Positions 8,505 through 15,794 of a DNA stretch of 64,000 nucleotides are shown one piece after another; positions within the stretch are counted from its first letter, which is position 1; every line of letters begins with the position of its first letter. The notes beneath the pieces were generated by a model that did no database searches, was not told where the DNA came from, and was given only the letters and a program-made list of their open reading frames with translations. Source of the DNA: Anaeromassilibacillus senegalensis (GTDB lineage Bacteria; Bacillota; Clostridia; Oscillospirales; Acutalibacteraceae); contig NZ_LN868537.1 of assembly GCF_001261775.1 (NCBI RefSeq), positions 496,001 to 560,000 on the forward strand, read 5' to 3'. The position numbers and the translations under genes are program-made.

Positions 8505-10268
8505 TTGACCAATGAAGCAATCAAACTGAATGAGTGGGAAGTCAGCAGCGATACCGTCATGGCTGTGCAAGGCGAGGTCAATGGCCGCACGCTTGCCATT
8601 ACGATCATCGATCGCAGCGGTGAACTGGACAGCACCAGCAACGCCGAAGTGATCGATCGGCCTCTCAGTCTCACAGGGAAAACATTACAATTGTACGTCG
8701 GGAAACCGGATGGAAAGGCCTGCCTTCTGGATGGAACGATCAAAGACGCTGCGAATGGCGTGGCGGAATTCGTGTTGTCGCAGCAGAGCACCGCGGTCAA
8801 GGGCAAAGCGTCCTTGGAGGTCTGGATAACGGATGCGCAGGAGAGCACGCTGAAGATCATCGGTCTTACGCTGGATGTGAAGGCGTCCGGGGAAGCTGAG
8901 ATCGAGAGTTCAAATGAGTTCCAGACATTGAAACAGGCAACAGGAGCCGCATTGGAAGCCGCCGCTGCTGCCAATACCGCGGCGAAAGATGTACAGACAG
9001 CGACGACTGCTGCCAATACCGCCGCAGGGAAAGCGAACACAGCAGCGGCAACGGCGAACCAGGCGGCGGCAGACGTCGGAGATGCGGTAACACGCGCCAA
9101 TACCGCAGCCTCAAATGCAGATAAGGCTACCAGGGACGCCAACACCGCGACAGGCGCTGCAAATACGGCGGCGACCAGCGCGAACACCAAAGCACAGACA
9201 GCGCAGAGTGCAGCAACCGCCGCCAATACAGCGGCGACTGCGGCCACGACTGCAGCCGAATCCGCCAATTCAGCCGCGACAAATGCCAACAGCAAAGCAA
9301 CGTTAGCTAACAATGCTGCAACCGCGGCCAACAACGCCGCATCCAGCGCGAGCAGTGCCGCGACAAACGCCAATAGCAAAGCGACCTTAGCCAACAATGC
9401 GGCGTCGGCTGCTAACACAGCGGCTTCCAACGCAAACACCAAGGCAGATGCCGCGGATGCGGCGGCGACCCGCGCCAATGTGGCGGCAGAAGCGGTGGAC
9501 GGCGCACTGTCAGGGGAAATTGGCCCAGCTATCACGCAGGTAATCAATGAACTGAAGGGAGCGCCAGTGGGGCTGGCTGAGCTTGACATTGCCGGAACCG
9601 TACCAATGGAACAATTGCCGATGCTACCGCCTGTTGTAAAGACAGCAGGGTCCGGCAGCGCTTACACGGCGCAGATCGAGGGGATTGGCAGTCTCGCGAA
9701 GGGCCTCATGATCGTAATCATCCCGCACGCGTCAAGCACATCTACGTCGCCCACGCTCAACCTCAACGGACTGGGCGCGAAAACGATCAAACGCCGGTAC
9801 AGCTATACAAAAAGCGTTACGACGTCCGGACAGTCGAGCAACTGGCTTTCAACCAACCAGCCGCAGGTTTTGCAATATGACGGCACCTACGGGATAGCGG
9901 TCGGCGCGAACAAGCCGTATGGGCCTGACATAAATGGAACTGTCGGGGTGAGCAACGGCGGTACGGGCAAAACCAGTTGGACCAGCAACCGACTGGTTTA
10001 CGCATCCAGCACCACAGCACTGACGCAGCTGGCGCCGCCGACATCCGGAACGGGCTATTTGACGCAGAGCGCGAGCGGCGCGCCTTCGTGGGTGTCACCT
10101 GCCGATATGGAGGTTGGCAAGGCAGATTACTCCACAGAATCCGGATATGCTACCACGGCGTCATACGCTCAGAGTGCATTCATTGTGGGGGAATACACTT
10201 TACTTGTTAGCGATACCACTCCAACAAACGCCCCGGCTGGCCAGATCACCTTTGTCTATGAGTCGTAA
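8505..10268 (+). CDS. baseplate upper protein-like tail fibre (BppU N-terminal domain, Ala-rich coil)
   Basis: Translation starts at TTG 8505, preceded by AAGAGGTG. Residues 1-140 resemble the BppU N-terminal domain of lactococcal phage baseplates (strands such as LQLYVGKPDGKACLLDGTI and ASLEVWITDAQ). Residues about 145-330 are a long low-complexity coil of Ala, Asn and Thr repeats (AANTAA-type), probably a trimeric shaft. The rest is a Gly/Ser/Thr-rich head with NGTVGVSNGGTGKTSW, a phrase common in phage fibre tips. The protein probably carries receptor-binding function together with the next genes. Confidence 0.7.
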   Translation: MTNEAIKLNEWEVSSDTVMAVQGEVNGRTLAITIIDRSGELDSTSNAEVIDRPLSLTGKTLQLYVGKPDGKACLLDGTIKDAANGVAEFVLSQQSTAVKGKASLEVWITDAQESTLKIIGLTLDVKASGEAEIESSNEFQTLKQATGAALEAAAAANTAAKDVQTATTAANTAAGKANTAAATANQAAADVGDAVTRANTAASNADKATRDANTATGAANTAATSANTKAQTAQSAATAANTAATAATTAAESANSAATNANSKATLANNAATAANNAASSASSAATNANSKATLANNAASAANTAASNANTKADAADAAATRANVAAEAVDGALSGEIGPAITQVINELKGAPVGLAELDIAGTVPMEQLPMLPPVVKTAGSGSAYTAQIEGIGSLAKGLMIVIIPHASSTSTSPTLNLNGLGAKTIKRRYSYTKSVTTSGQSSNWLSTNQPQVLQYDGTYGIAVGANKPYGPDINGTVGVSNGGTGKTSWTSNRLVYASSTTALTQLAPPTSGTGYLTQSASGAPSWVSPADMEVGKADYSTESGYATTASYAQSAFIVGEYTLLVSDTTPTNAPAGQITFVYES

Positions 10269-10278
10269 GGAGAGTTAT

Positions 10279-11232
10279 ATGGCTATTTATTTTCCTGATA
10301 ACAGCGGCGTACAGCATGAAATAACCTTGGTCGCTGTTGTGACATCAGACGGCATAACCCGGGAGATAACGGAAGCCTGGCATACCGGTTCGGATAATGT
10401 AAACCGGATGGTATACCAGTCTGGTCCAAAAACGCTTGGGAGATTGCCAATCGGTTCCATAGTTGTAGACCCGGATAGTAGATATAACGGTGAGACGATT
10501 CGGTGGATGGTGGGCGATCAGCAAAGCGGAGCAACCAAACTAATTTCAAAAGATATATTGACTCTAAAATGCATAGATGCAACTGAACCTGAAAATCTTG
10601 ATGGGTTGCGTCGTACGCTTGGTAATAATCGTTACACACTGTCAAACATAGACCAATGGCTAAATTCTTCTGCTGTTGACTGGTATACTGCAAGACATAC
10701 CTATGATCAACCGCCAACAGAATCGCGGGTAATGATGGGAAATCCATATCAAGATGAAAGCGGATTTTTAACCAATTTGAGTTTGAATCTACAAAATGCT
10801 ATGCTGAATAATACTTTTATAGCTGTAAAGAGTGTTATAGATGGTGGAGGATATGACTCATTAATCAGAAAAGTTTATTTGTTATCGCTAACGGAAGTGG
10901 CAGGTGGTACCATAAATGGAATAAGTGAAGGAGCCCAATGGGAGTGTTTTACAGATGATAAAAGCCGGAACGCAAACCCAACAATCCAGGCTGTAGAACG
11001 ATCTACTTACAGACCTGAAGGGCTGAGAGCAGATAAAAGCTGGGCTTGGATACTAAGATCGATTCAAGATAATGATGAGCGAGGAGCTGGGACAACCTAT
11101 GTCACAAGTACGGGCTCCATTATGAATTCAATGCCAAATTCTGGTGGACACGGTCTGCGTCCGGCGATAACTTTATCAAAAAACCTATTGACCGTAAAAA
11201 ATCCAGATGGAACACGCGTAATTCAATTTTAA
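10279..11232 (+). CDS. tail protein with DUF6273-like domain
   Basis: The start ATG 10279 follows AAGGAGAG. A 317-residue product: a short N-terminal strand region, then from about residue 65 to the end a DUF6273-like domain with NRYTLSNIDQWLNSS, DWYTARHTYDQPPTE and ESGFLTNLS, ending in RPAITLSKN. Such domains are related to bacterial adhesin-like folds and occur in phage tail proteins and secreted surface proteins. The GC content of the central part is lower than in the neighbours, which may mark recent exchange of a host-range module. Confidence 0.65.
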   Translation: MAIYFPDNSGVQHEITLVAVVTSDGITREITEAWHTGSDNVNRMVYQSGPKTLGRLPIGSIVVDPDSRYNGETIRWMVGDQQSGATKLISKDILTLKCIDATEPENLDGLRRTLGNNRYTLSNIDQWLNSSAVDWYTARHTYDQPPTESRVMMGNPYQDESGFLTNLSLNLQNAMLNNTFIAVKSVIDGGGYDSLIRKVYLLSLTEVAGGTINGISEGAQWECFTDDKSRNANPTIQAVERSTYRPEGLRADKSWAWILRSIQDNDERGAGTTYVTSTGSIMNSMPNSGGHGLRPAITLSKNLLTVKNPDGTRVIQF

Positions 11233-11253
11233 AGATTGAAAGGAAAATACATT

Positions 11254-12006
11254 ATGAAACTTACACTTGCAGATAAATCCCAGTTGGAAATGATCGGAAA
11301 CCGTGAAGAGCGGCAGCAATACAAGGGGTTGTACCGGGACGGCGTGCGGTTGATCTTCGACGCCGGTACATATACAGACGCTGAATTGCGTGAAATCTTC
11401 ACAAATTCCGAAAAGACGCAGACCATGACGATCGATGAAGCAGAAAAGTCCCTAAAAGGTTATACGATGTTCGTGCGGTCGGTCTATGAAGAAGAGAAAA
11501 TCAGTGTCACCATGGTCAAAGTGGAAAGCAGCCGTGAAGTGCAGCTTATGACGCAGGTTGAACAGCAGACCGAAGCGATTGTAACGGTGTTTGGGGCAAC
11601 CCCTGACAACTTAGCAGAGGAGGCACCCAAGATCCGTGCCGGCATTGAGGCCATGAGCGCATTCGCGCCGGACGCCATTGTACTCCAACATCCGACACTG
11701 CTGCCCGCGTGGATCAGCGAGGACCATGAATACACCATTGACGACCGTGTACAGTACGGCGGCCTGCTCTATCGCTGTCTGACGGCCCATACATCGCAGG
11801 CCAGTTGGTCGCCAGATGCAGCCCCGTCGCTCTGGGTGCGCATCGACGATCCTTCCGTCGAGTGGCCGGAGTGGAGGCAGCCTGCCGGCAGCACGGACGC
11901 TTATCCTGCTGGGGCCAAAGTCAGTCACAACGGCAAGCGGTGGACCAGCGACGTTGACGCCAATGTGTGGGAACCGCCGGCCCAATGGACGGAGGTAGTC
12001 GAATGA
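11254..12006 (+). CDS. tail protein with two carbohydrate-binding (CBM5/12-like) modules
   Basis: ATG 11254 lies after AAAGGAAA; an earlier ATG at 11236 is possible. The product has 250 residues. Residues 1-130 are unassigned, with helices around the EVQLMTQVEQQTEAIV segment. The C-terminal third carries two Trp-rich ChiC-type modules: one around YTIDDRVQYGGLLYRCLTAHTS...W, the other around DAYPAGAKVSHNGKRWTSD...W. These modules bind polysaccharide, so the protein probably helps the virion attach to the cell wall. Its stop overlaps the amidase start by four bases. Confidence 0.72.
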   Translation: MKLTLADKSQLEMIGNREERQQYKGLYRDGVRLIFDAGTYTDAELREIFTNSEKTQTMTIDEAEKSLKGYTMFVRSVYEEEKISVTMVKVESSREVQLMTQVEQQTEAIVTVFGATPDNLAEEAPKIRAGIEAMSAFAPDAIVLQHPTLLPAWISEDHEYTIDDRVQYGGLLYRCLTAHTSQASWSPDAAPSLWVRIDDPSVEWPEWRQPAGSTDAYPAGAKVSHNGKRWTSDVDANVWEPPAQWTEVVE

Positions 12007-12770
12007 ATATTGTAAAAGATCTGCTGACGATCAATCCTTACAGCCGTCCGGGAACGAAGCTTGGCAAGGTGACCAAGATAGCCGTGCACTACGTCGGCAA
12101 TCCAGGTACCAGCGCGCAAGCCAACCGGAACTATTTTGAGAGCCTGAAAGCAGGAAGCAGGGACAGTAAAGGGCAATTTGTCTATGCATCCTCCCATTAC
12201 ATAATCGGGCTGGGCGGCGAAGTGGTCCAGTGCATTCCGGAGAGCGAAGTCAGCTATGCGACCAATCAGGCTAATCCCTACAGCATCAGCATTGAGTGCT
12301 GCCACCCTTCCATAGACGGCAAGTTTACAGTCGAGACGGAACAGACGCTGGCAGAGCTTTGCGCGGCGCTGTGCCTCCGGTACAGGCTTGACCCGATCGG
12401 GGACATCGTCCGCCACTACGATGTGACGGGGAAGTGCTGCCCAAAGTATTATGTTGATCATCCGGATGCCTTTGAAGCCTTCAGGCAACGCGTGAAGGCG
12501 ATAATGGGGACGGATATTCAGAGCGACACCAGCGGTACCGTGCAGATCAGGCGCGGCGCCTACTACACAGCAAAGTTTACGGGAGTCAATGCAGGTAAGC
12601 TTACGGTGACAGCAGGGACTGGAGGCGTGGTGACTGTCGTGCCGATCAACCGCGGCGCGGACAAGCTGGCGGCGATTGTACCAATCGGCAAGCCCGGAGA
12701 TACAACGGGGATTTACACCACGCTCCCCGGCGGCAAACCGATGAAGCGGTTTGTTGCACAGGTTATTTAA
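12003..12770 (+). CDS. phage endolysin, N-acetylmuramoyl-L-alanine amidase (amidase_2)
   Basis: A 255-residue protein whose ATG overlaps the previous stop (ATGA). Residues 18-165 form a PGRP/amidase_2 domain with zinc-binding His in IAVHYVGNPG and IVRHYDVTGKCCP, and SSHYIIGLGG and ISIECC in between. This family cleaves the bond between muramic acid and the stem peptide. Residues about 175-255 form a separate C-terminal domain (VVTVVPINRG, AAIVPIGKPGDTTGIYT) that closely resembles the end of the GH25 lysozyme at 25904-26827. It is probably the cell-wall targeting part. A holin follows. Confidence 0.88.
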   Translation: MNIVKDLLTINPYSRPGTKLGKVTKIAVHYVGNPGTSAQANRNYFESLKAGSRDSKGQFVYASSHYIIGLGGEVVQCIPESEVSYATNQANPYSISIECCHPSIDGKFTVETEQTLAELCAALCLRYRLDPIGDIVRHYDVTGKCCPKYYVDHPDAFEAFRQRVKAIMGTDIQSDTSGTVQIRRGAYYTAKFTGVNAGKLTVTAGTGGVVTVVPINRGADKLAAIVPIGKPGDTTGIYTTLPGGKPMKRFVAQVI

Positions 12771-12833
12771 AGCGTGCTTTCATTGTTGACAAAGAGACTG
12801 CCAGTAATTAAAGAAGATGGAGGATTATTTTAA

Positions 12834-13328
12834 ATGAACATGGACGAACATGTTGTGATTGGAATCAAAACAACCGTCACAGCGGCCTGCGCGGCCTTGT
12901 CCGCCTGGCTGGGCTGGTTTGGGTGGCTTGTCGTCGCTTGGACCGCCTGTATGGTAATGGATTACATAACAGGCTCTGCAGCGGCCTGCCGGGCGGGGGA
13001 GTGGAGCAGCGCGGTTGCACGGGATGGTATTTGGCATAAGACAGGGGCCATGGTCGCGATGGTTGCCGCAGCGCTGGCCGACTGGATGATCGGTTTGGTT
13101 GTCAACAACATTCCGGCGGTTGTCCTGCCGTGGGACTACTCCGTGCTGCTGTGCCCCGTGGTCCTGGCATGGTACATCCTCACAGAACTGGGGTCGATCG
13201 TGGAGAATGCCGGCAAGCTGGGCGCGCCCGTCCCGGCATTCCTGGCCAGGATCATTGCCGCCTGCAAAGGCAGCGTGGACGCGGCAGGGGATAAGCTCGC
13301 CGGCGGAGAAGAAAAAGAAGACCAGTGA
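12834..13328 (+). CDS. phage holin (phage_holin_4 / toxin secretion family)
   Basis: A 164-residue membrane protein with GATGGAGG before the start. Three or four hydrophobic helices are visible (residues about 12-45, 65-95, 100-125), separated by AGEWSSAVARDGIWHKTG, a loop typical of the phage_holin_4 family. The C-terminal 25 residues are charged (GGEEKEDQ), as usual for holins. It would form membrane lesions that let the amidase reach the wall. Order lysin then holin is seen in some Clostridia phages. Confidence 0.85.
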   Translation: MNMDEHVVIGIKTTVTAACAALSAWLGWFGWLVVAWTACMVMDYITGSAAACRAGEWSSAVARDGIWHKTGAMVAMVAAALADWMIGLVVNNIPAVVLPWDYSVLLCPVVLAWYILTELGSIVENAGKLGAPVPAFLARIIAACKGSVDAAGDKLAGGEEKEDQ

Positions 13329-13335
13329 AAACAAA

Positions 13336-13364
13336 GCCCTGCTTCTCACGAGGCAGGGCGATTT
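13336..13364 (+). terminator. hairpin after holin gene
   Basis: GCCCTGC and GCAGGGC form a 7-bp stem with an 11-base loop, followed by GATTTT. It lies between the holin stop and the next ribosome site, so it may partly end lysis-module transcription. The T run is short. Confidence 0.5.
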
Positions 13365-13381
13365 TCTGTATGGAGGGACAC

Positions 13382-15397
13382 ATGATTGTTTTAAACGAAG
13401 ACTGGACATTTACGTCGAAGGGCGGTACCTCACTTGGCTACGTCGGTGAAAACGAAGTCTGCACCCTGAAAATCCAGAAGCTTGGAACGGAATACTTGGA
13501 CTGGGATATTGTGCTGGATGTATCCCAGCCAGGCAAGAAGAACATCTGGGCCGTGGAGAAAACAGAAGAAGCCGGTAATATGGTCCTGTCAGTGCTGATC
13601 AAACGGGAGTACATTGCTGCCGCCGGGAGCATCACGATCCAGCTGCGGGCCACGCATGCGGACGGCCGTGTCAAAAAGTCTGCGCAGCTCACATTGTCCG
13701 TAAGCCCAAGTATCAACGCCCCGGATGTGGTTCCGTCGCCGCTGCCGTCGGAATTCGCGGAATATGAGCTGCGGATTCTGGACGTCAAAGAGGCGGTGGA
13801 GGCGGACGCCGACCGGGCCGCTAAGGCAGCGCTCTGTTCACCGCAAATTGGCGAGAATGGCAACTGGTACACATGGAACAGTACAACCGGAGAGCTGAGT
13901 GATACCGGAATTCCGGCCAGCGGAAACGCGGAGTGGAACTTCTTTGGAACGACGCCCTGCCGGGTGTCAGGTCCGTCCATCAGTGGGGTGAAAATGGTAT
14001 CCTCCACGGAGTGCAGTTACCGGCTGTACTCCGATACCGTGAAGGATATGGACAGTGCGGGCCGGACGATGAACTGGCTGACTGAGAGCCATTCCAACGG
14101 CGTATATGAGTTTACCGTCAGCATTGTAAATAATAAGCCCAGCGGATGGTATCAGGTCTTCTGGTCCATGAAGTTCACCGGTCTGGAGATAGGGAAGGCG
14201 TATAAGCTGTACATCGATACAACAGGCCTTACGCCGGATTCCACGACCACAGGGATGCATTTTGGACGATTTTTGTTGGCCAGTGTAAACAATGGGTCTA
14301 AAGGTGATTTGCTTATAAACACCACAGAAGTCGATCATGCCAGATTGAGTTCCTGGGAGTTCATAGCAACGACGCCAGATGTACTCTTGGAATATTACGC
14401 GGGAAAAGAAATCTCAGAGTTGGTAAATGGCTATCAAGTTCGCTTCAAGGATTTGTACATCAATTACGCGGACGCGGAGAGCGGACATACCCCAATCCTG
14501 AATCAGTCCGGTTCATTTACGGGGGAGCTGGTATTCCCGGAATATACGGACAAATTGCATTATGAATCTACGCCGTCCTGTTCTGTGTACTATTCTGAAG
14601 CCAAGTCCAAGCTTTTTACAATTAATGGCAAGGGACCGGATGCAAGCGGCAATATAGAGATTCCAGTCAGCCGGCTGCAGAGCAGGACGCTGGCCTGCTT
14701 TGGAGACAGTATTACAGGGGATTTTCAGCCGCCGATGGACTATCCCTCCGTAATTGCAAAGCTGACCGGTATGCAGGTATATAACCTTGGGGTGGGTGGC
14801 TGCCGTATGTCGCAACACACGGACCAGTACTATGACGCCTTTAGTATGTATCGGTTGGTGGACGCCATAACCTCCGGAGATTACACATTGCAGGAAGCGG
14901 CGGTGGGGCATACCGTAAATTATGCAGCCGACCGTATAGCGTCATTAAAATCCATTGACTGGACAAAGATAGACTATGTCACCATTCTATTTGGAACGAA
15001 TGATATTCATGGAGGCGTATCACTGGATCACGCAGATGCCCCCAAAGATGTTACAACCTACCTGGGCGCGGTCCGATATAGCTTGAAAGTACTTTGGAGT
15101 CGCTATCCGCATCTGCGGGTTTTGCTTTTAACTCCTATCTACCGTTACTGGGATAATGAACAGGTAGACAGTGATGAAAAAATGTTTGGAAACAAGCATT
15201 TTTACGAATATGGAAACGCGCTCCTTCAGTTGGCAAAGAATTACAAAACGCCGGTGTTGAATTTGTATGACACTTTGGGAATCAACAAATGGAATCGGAG
15301 ACAGTATTTCTCGAACGGGGATGGGACACATCCAAATGATTTGGGTCGTGCGCTGTTGGGGGAAAAGATTGCAGGAAAGCTTTTGGGCGATTTTTAA
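13382..15397 (+). CDS. SGNH/GDSL-type hydrolase at the end of the prophage late operon
   Basis: ATG 13382 is chosen because ATGGAGGG precedes it. The 671-residue product has an N-terminal beta domain (residues 1-120) that resembles BppU-like baseplate modules, a second beta-sandwich (about 190-395) that may bind carbohydrate, and a C-terminal SGNH hydrolase domain (about 430-670). The hydrolase shows FGDSITG (block I, Ser), LGVGGCRMS (block II, Gly), FGTNDIHGG (block III, Asn) and GDGTHPND (block V, Asp and His). Such enzymes remove acyl groups from sugars or lipids. It may be a virion-borne or secreted enzyme that alters the host envelope. Confidence 0.78.
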   Translation: MIVLNEDWTFTSKGGTSLGYVGENEVCTLKIQKLGTEYLDWDIVLDVSQPGKKNIWAVEKTEEAGNMVLSVLIKREYIAAAGSITIQLRATHADGRVKKSAQLTLSVSPSINAPDVVPSPLPSEFAEYELRILDVKEAVEADADRAAKAALCSPQIGENGNWYTWNSTTGELSDTGIPASGNAEWNFFGTTPCRVSGPSISGVKMVSSTECSYRLYSDTVKDMDSAGRTMNWLTESHSNGVYEFTVSIVNNKPSGWYQVFWSMKFTGLEIGKAYKLYIDTTGLTPDSTTTGMHFGRFLLASVNNGSKGDLLINTTEVDHARLSSWEFIATTPDVLLEYYAGKEISELVNGYQVRFKDLYINYADAESGHTPILNQSGSFTGELVFPEYTDKLHYESTPSCSVYYSEAKSKLFTINGKGPDASGNIEIPVSRLQSRTLACFGDSITGDFQPPMDYPSVIAKLTGMQVYNLGVGGCRMSQHTDQYYDAFSMYRLVDAITSGDYTLQEAAVGHTVNYAADRIASLKSIDWTKIDYVTILFGTNDIHGGVSLDHADAPKDVTTYLGAVRYSLKVLWSRYPHLRVLLLTPIYRYWDNEQVDSDEKMFGNKHFYEYGNALLQLAKNYKTPVLNLYDTLGINKWNRRQYFSNGDGTHPNDLGRALLGEKIAGKLLGDF

Positions 15398-15413
15398 AAA
15401 TGTATAGAAAATG

Positions 15414-15452
15414 AAAAAGTGCAGCTGTCCTTTATGGATAGCTGCACTTTTT
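15414..15452 (+). terminator. strong terminator at the right end of the prophage late operon
   Basis: AAAAAGTGCAGCT and AGCTGCACTTTTT form a 13-bp stem. The T tract runs straight into an orphan CRISPR repeat at 15449-15481, so phage-side and CRISPR-side sequence meet here with no spacer DNA. Confidence 0.85.
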
Positions 15453-15481
15453 CTGTCCCCTTACGGGGCGTGGGTTTTGAC
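15449..15481 (-). repeat. orphan CRISPR repeat next to a leader copy
   Basis: This 33-base segment matches the repeats of the array at 23135-23976 at 31 of 33 positions, including the CCCCTTACGGGG core and the GTTTTGAC end. The two mismatches are at its prophage-side end. No further repeat lies to its left. It is followed by a copy of the array leader, so it is the leader-proximal repeat of a second array that has otherwise disappeared or been displaced. Confidence 0.85.
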
Positions 15482-15670
15482 TGTACCCTCATTATACCCA
15501 GTAACCATGCGGCTTGTAAAGCCCAAAAATGCAAATCTACCGAAAAGCAAGAAATAAATATGCAAGCAGAGAATAAATTATTGAAAAATGCAGGAATTAA
15601 GCGAGGTGCGAATCAACCAGCAAATTTATGTTTGCTTGGTATTCGCACATGTTTAAAATAGATTAATACT
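15482..15670 (-). promoter_or_regulatory. second copy of the CRISPR leader
   Basis: This stretch is clearly homologous to the leader at 23977-24160 (for example ATTATACCCAGT, TTGTAAAGCCCAAAA and GAGGTGCGAATC occur in both). Both copies carry the inverted repeat GTGCGAA ... TTCGCAC separated by about 29 bases, with loops that differ. A short open frame through it is not coding. The region to 15714 holds nothing else that I can see. Confidence 0.78.
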
Positions 15671-15714
15671 TTCTGTTTCAACATAAAATTATATACAAAT
15701 TAATTTAAATTATA

Positions 15715-15743
15715 TTGCGCGATATAGAAAAAAGTGGTAATAT
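15715..15743 (+). promoter_or_regulatory. promoter of the csm operon
   Basis: TTGCGC and TAATAT are separated by exactly 17 bases and lie about 50 bases before the cas10 start. The box sits at the outer edge of the leader copy. Confidence 0.6.
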
Positions 15744-15794
15744 GGCCAAAAGGAACGCAAAGAGTCGAAAAAGCTCACGCGGAGAGGAGGAAGT

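Noticed and set aside
8453..9589. 378-codon minus-strand frame rich in Ala
   Set aside because: Mirror of the Ala-rich coiled-coil repeats of the tail fibre gene on the plus strand; no ribosome site.
15419..15661. 80-codon open frame across the orphan repeat and leader copy
   Set aside because: It translates a terminator, a CRISPR repeat and a leader; its similarity to the frame at 23800-24135 comes from the duplicated leader, not from coding.
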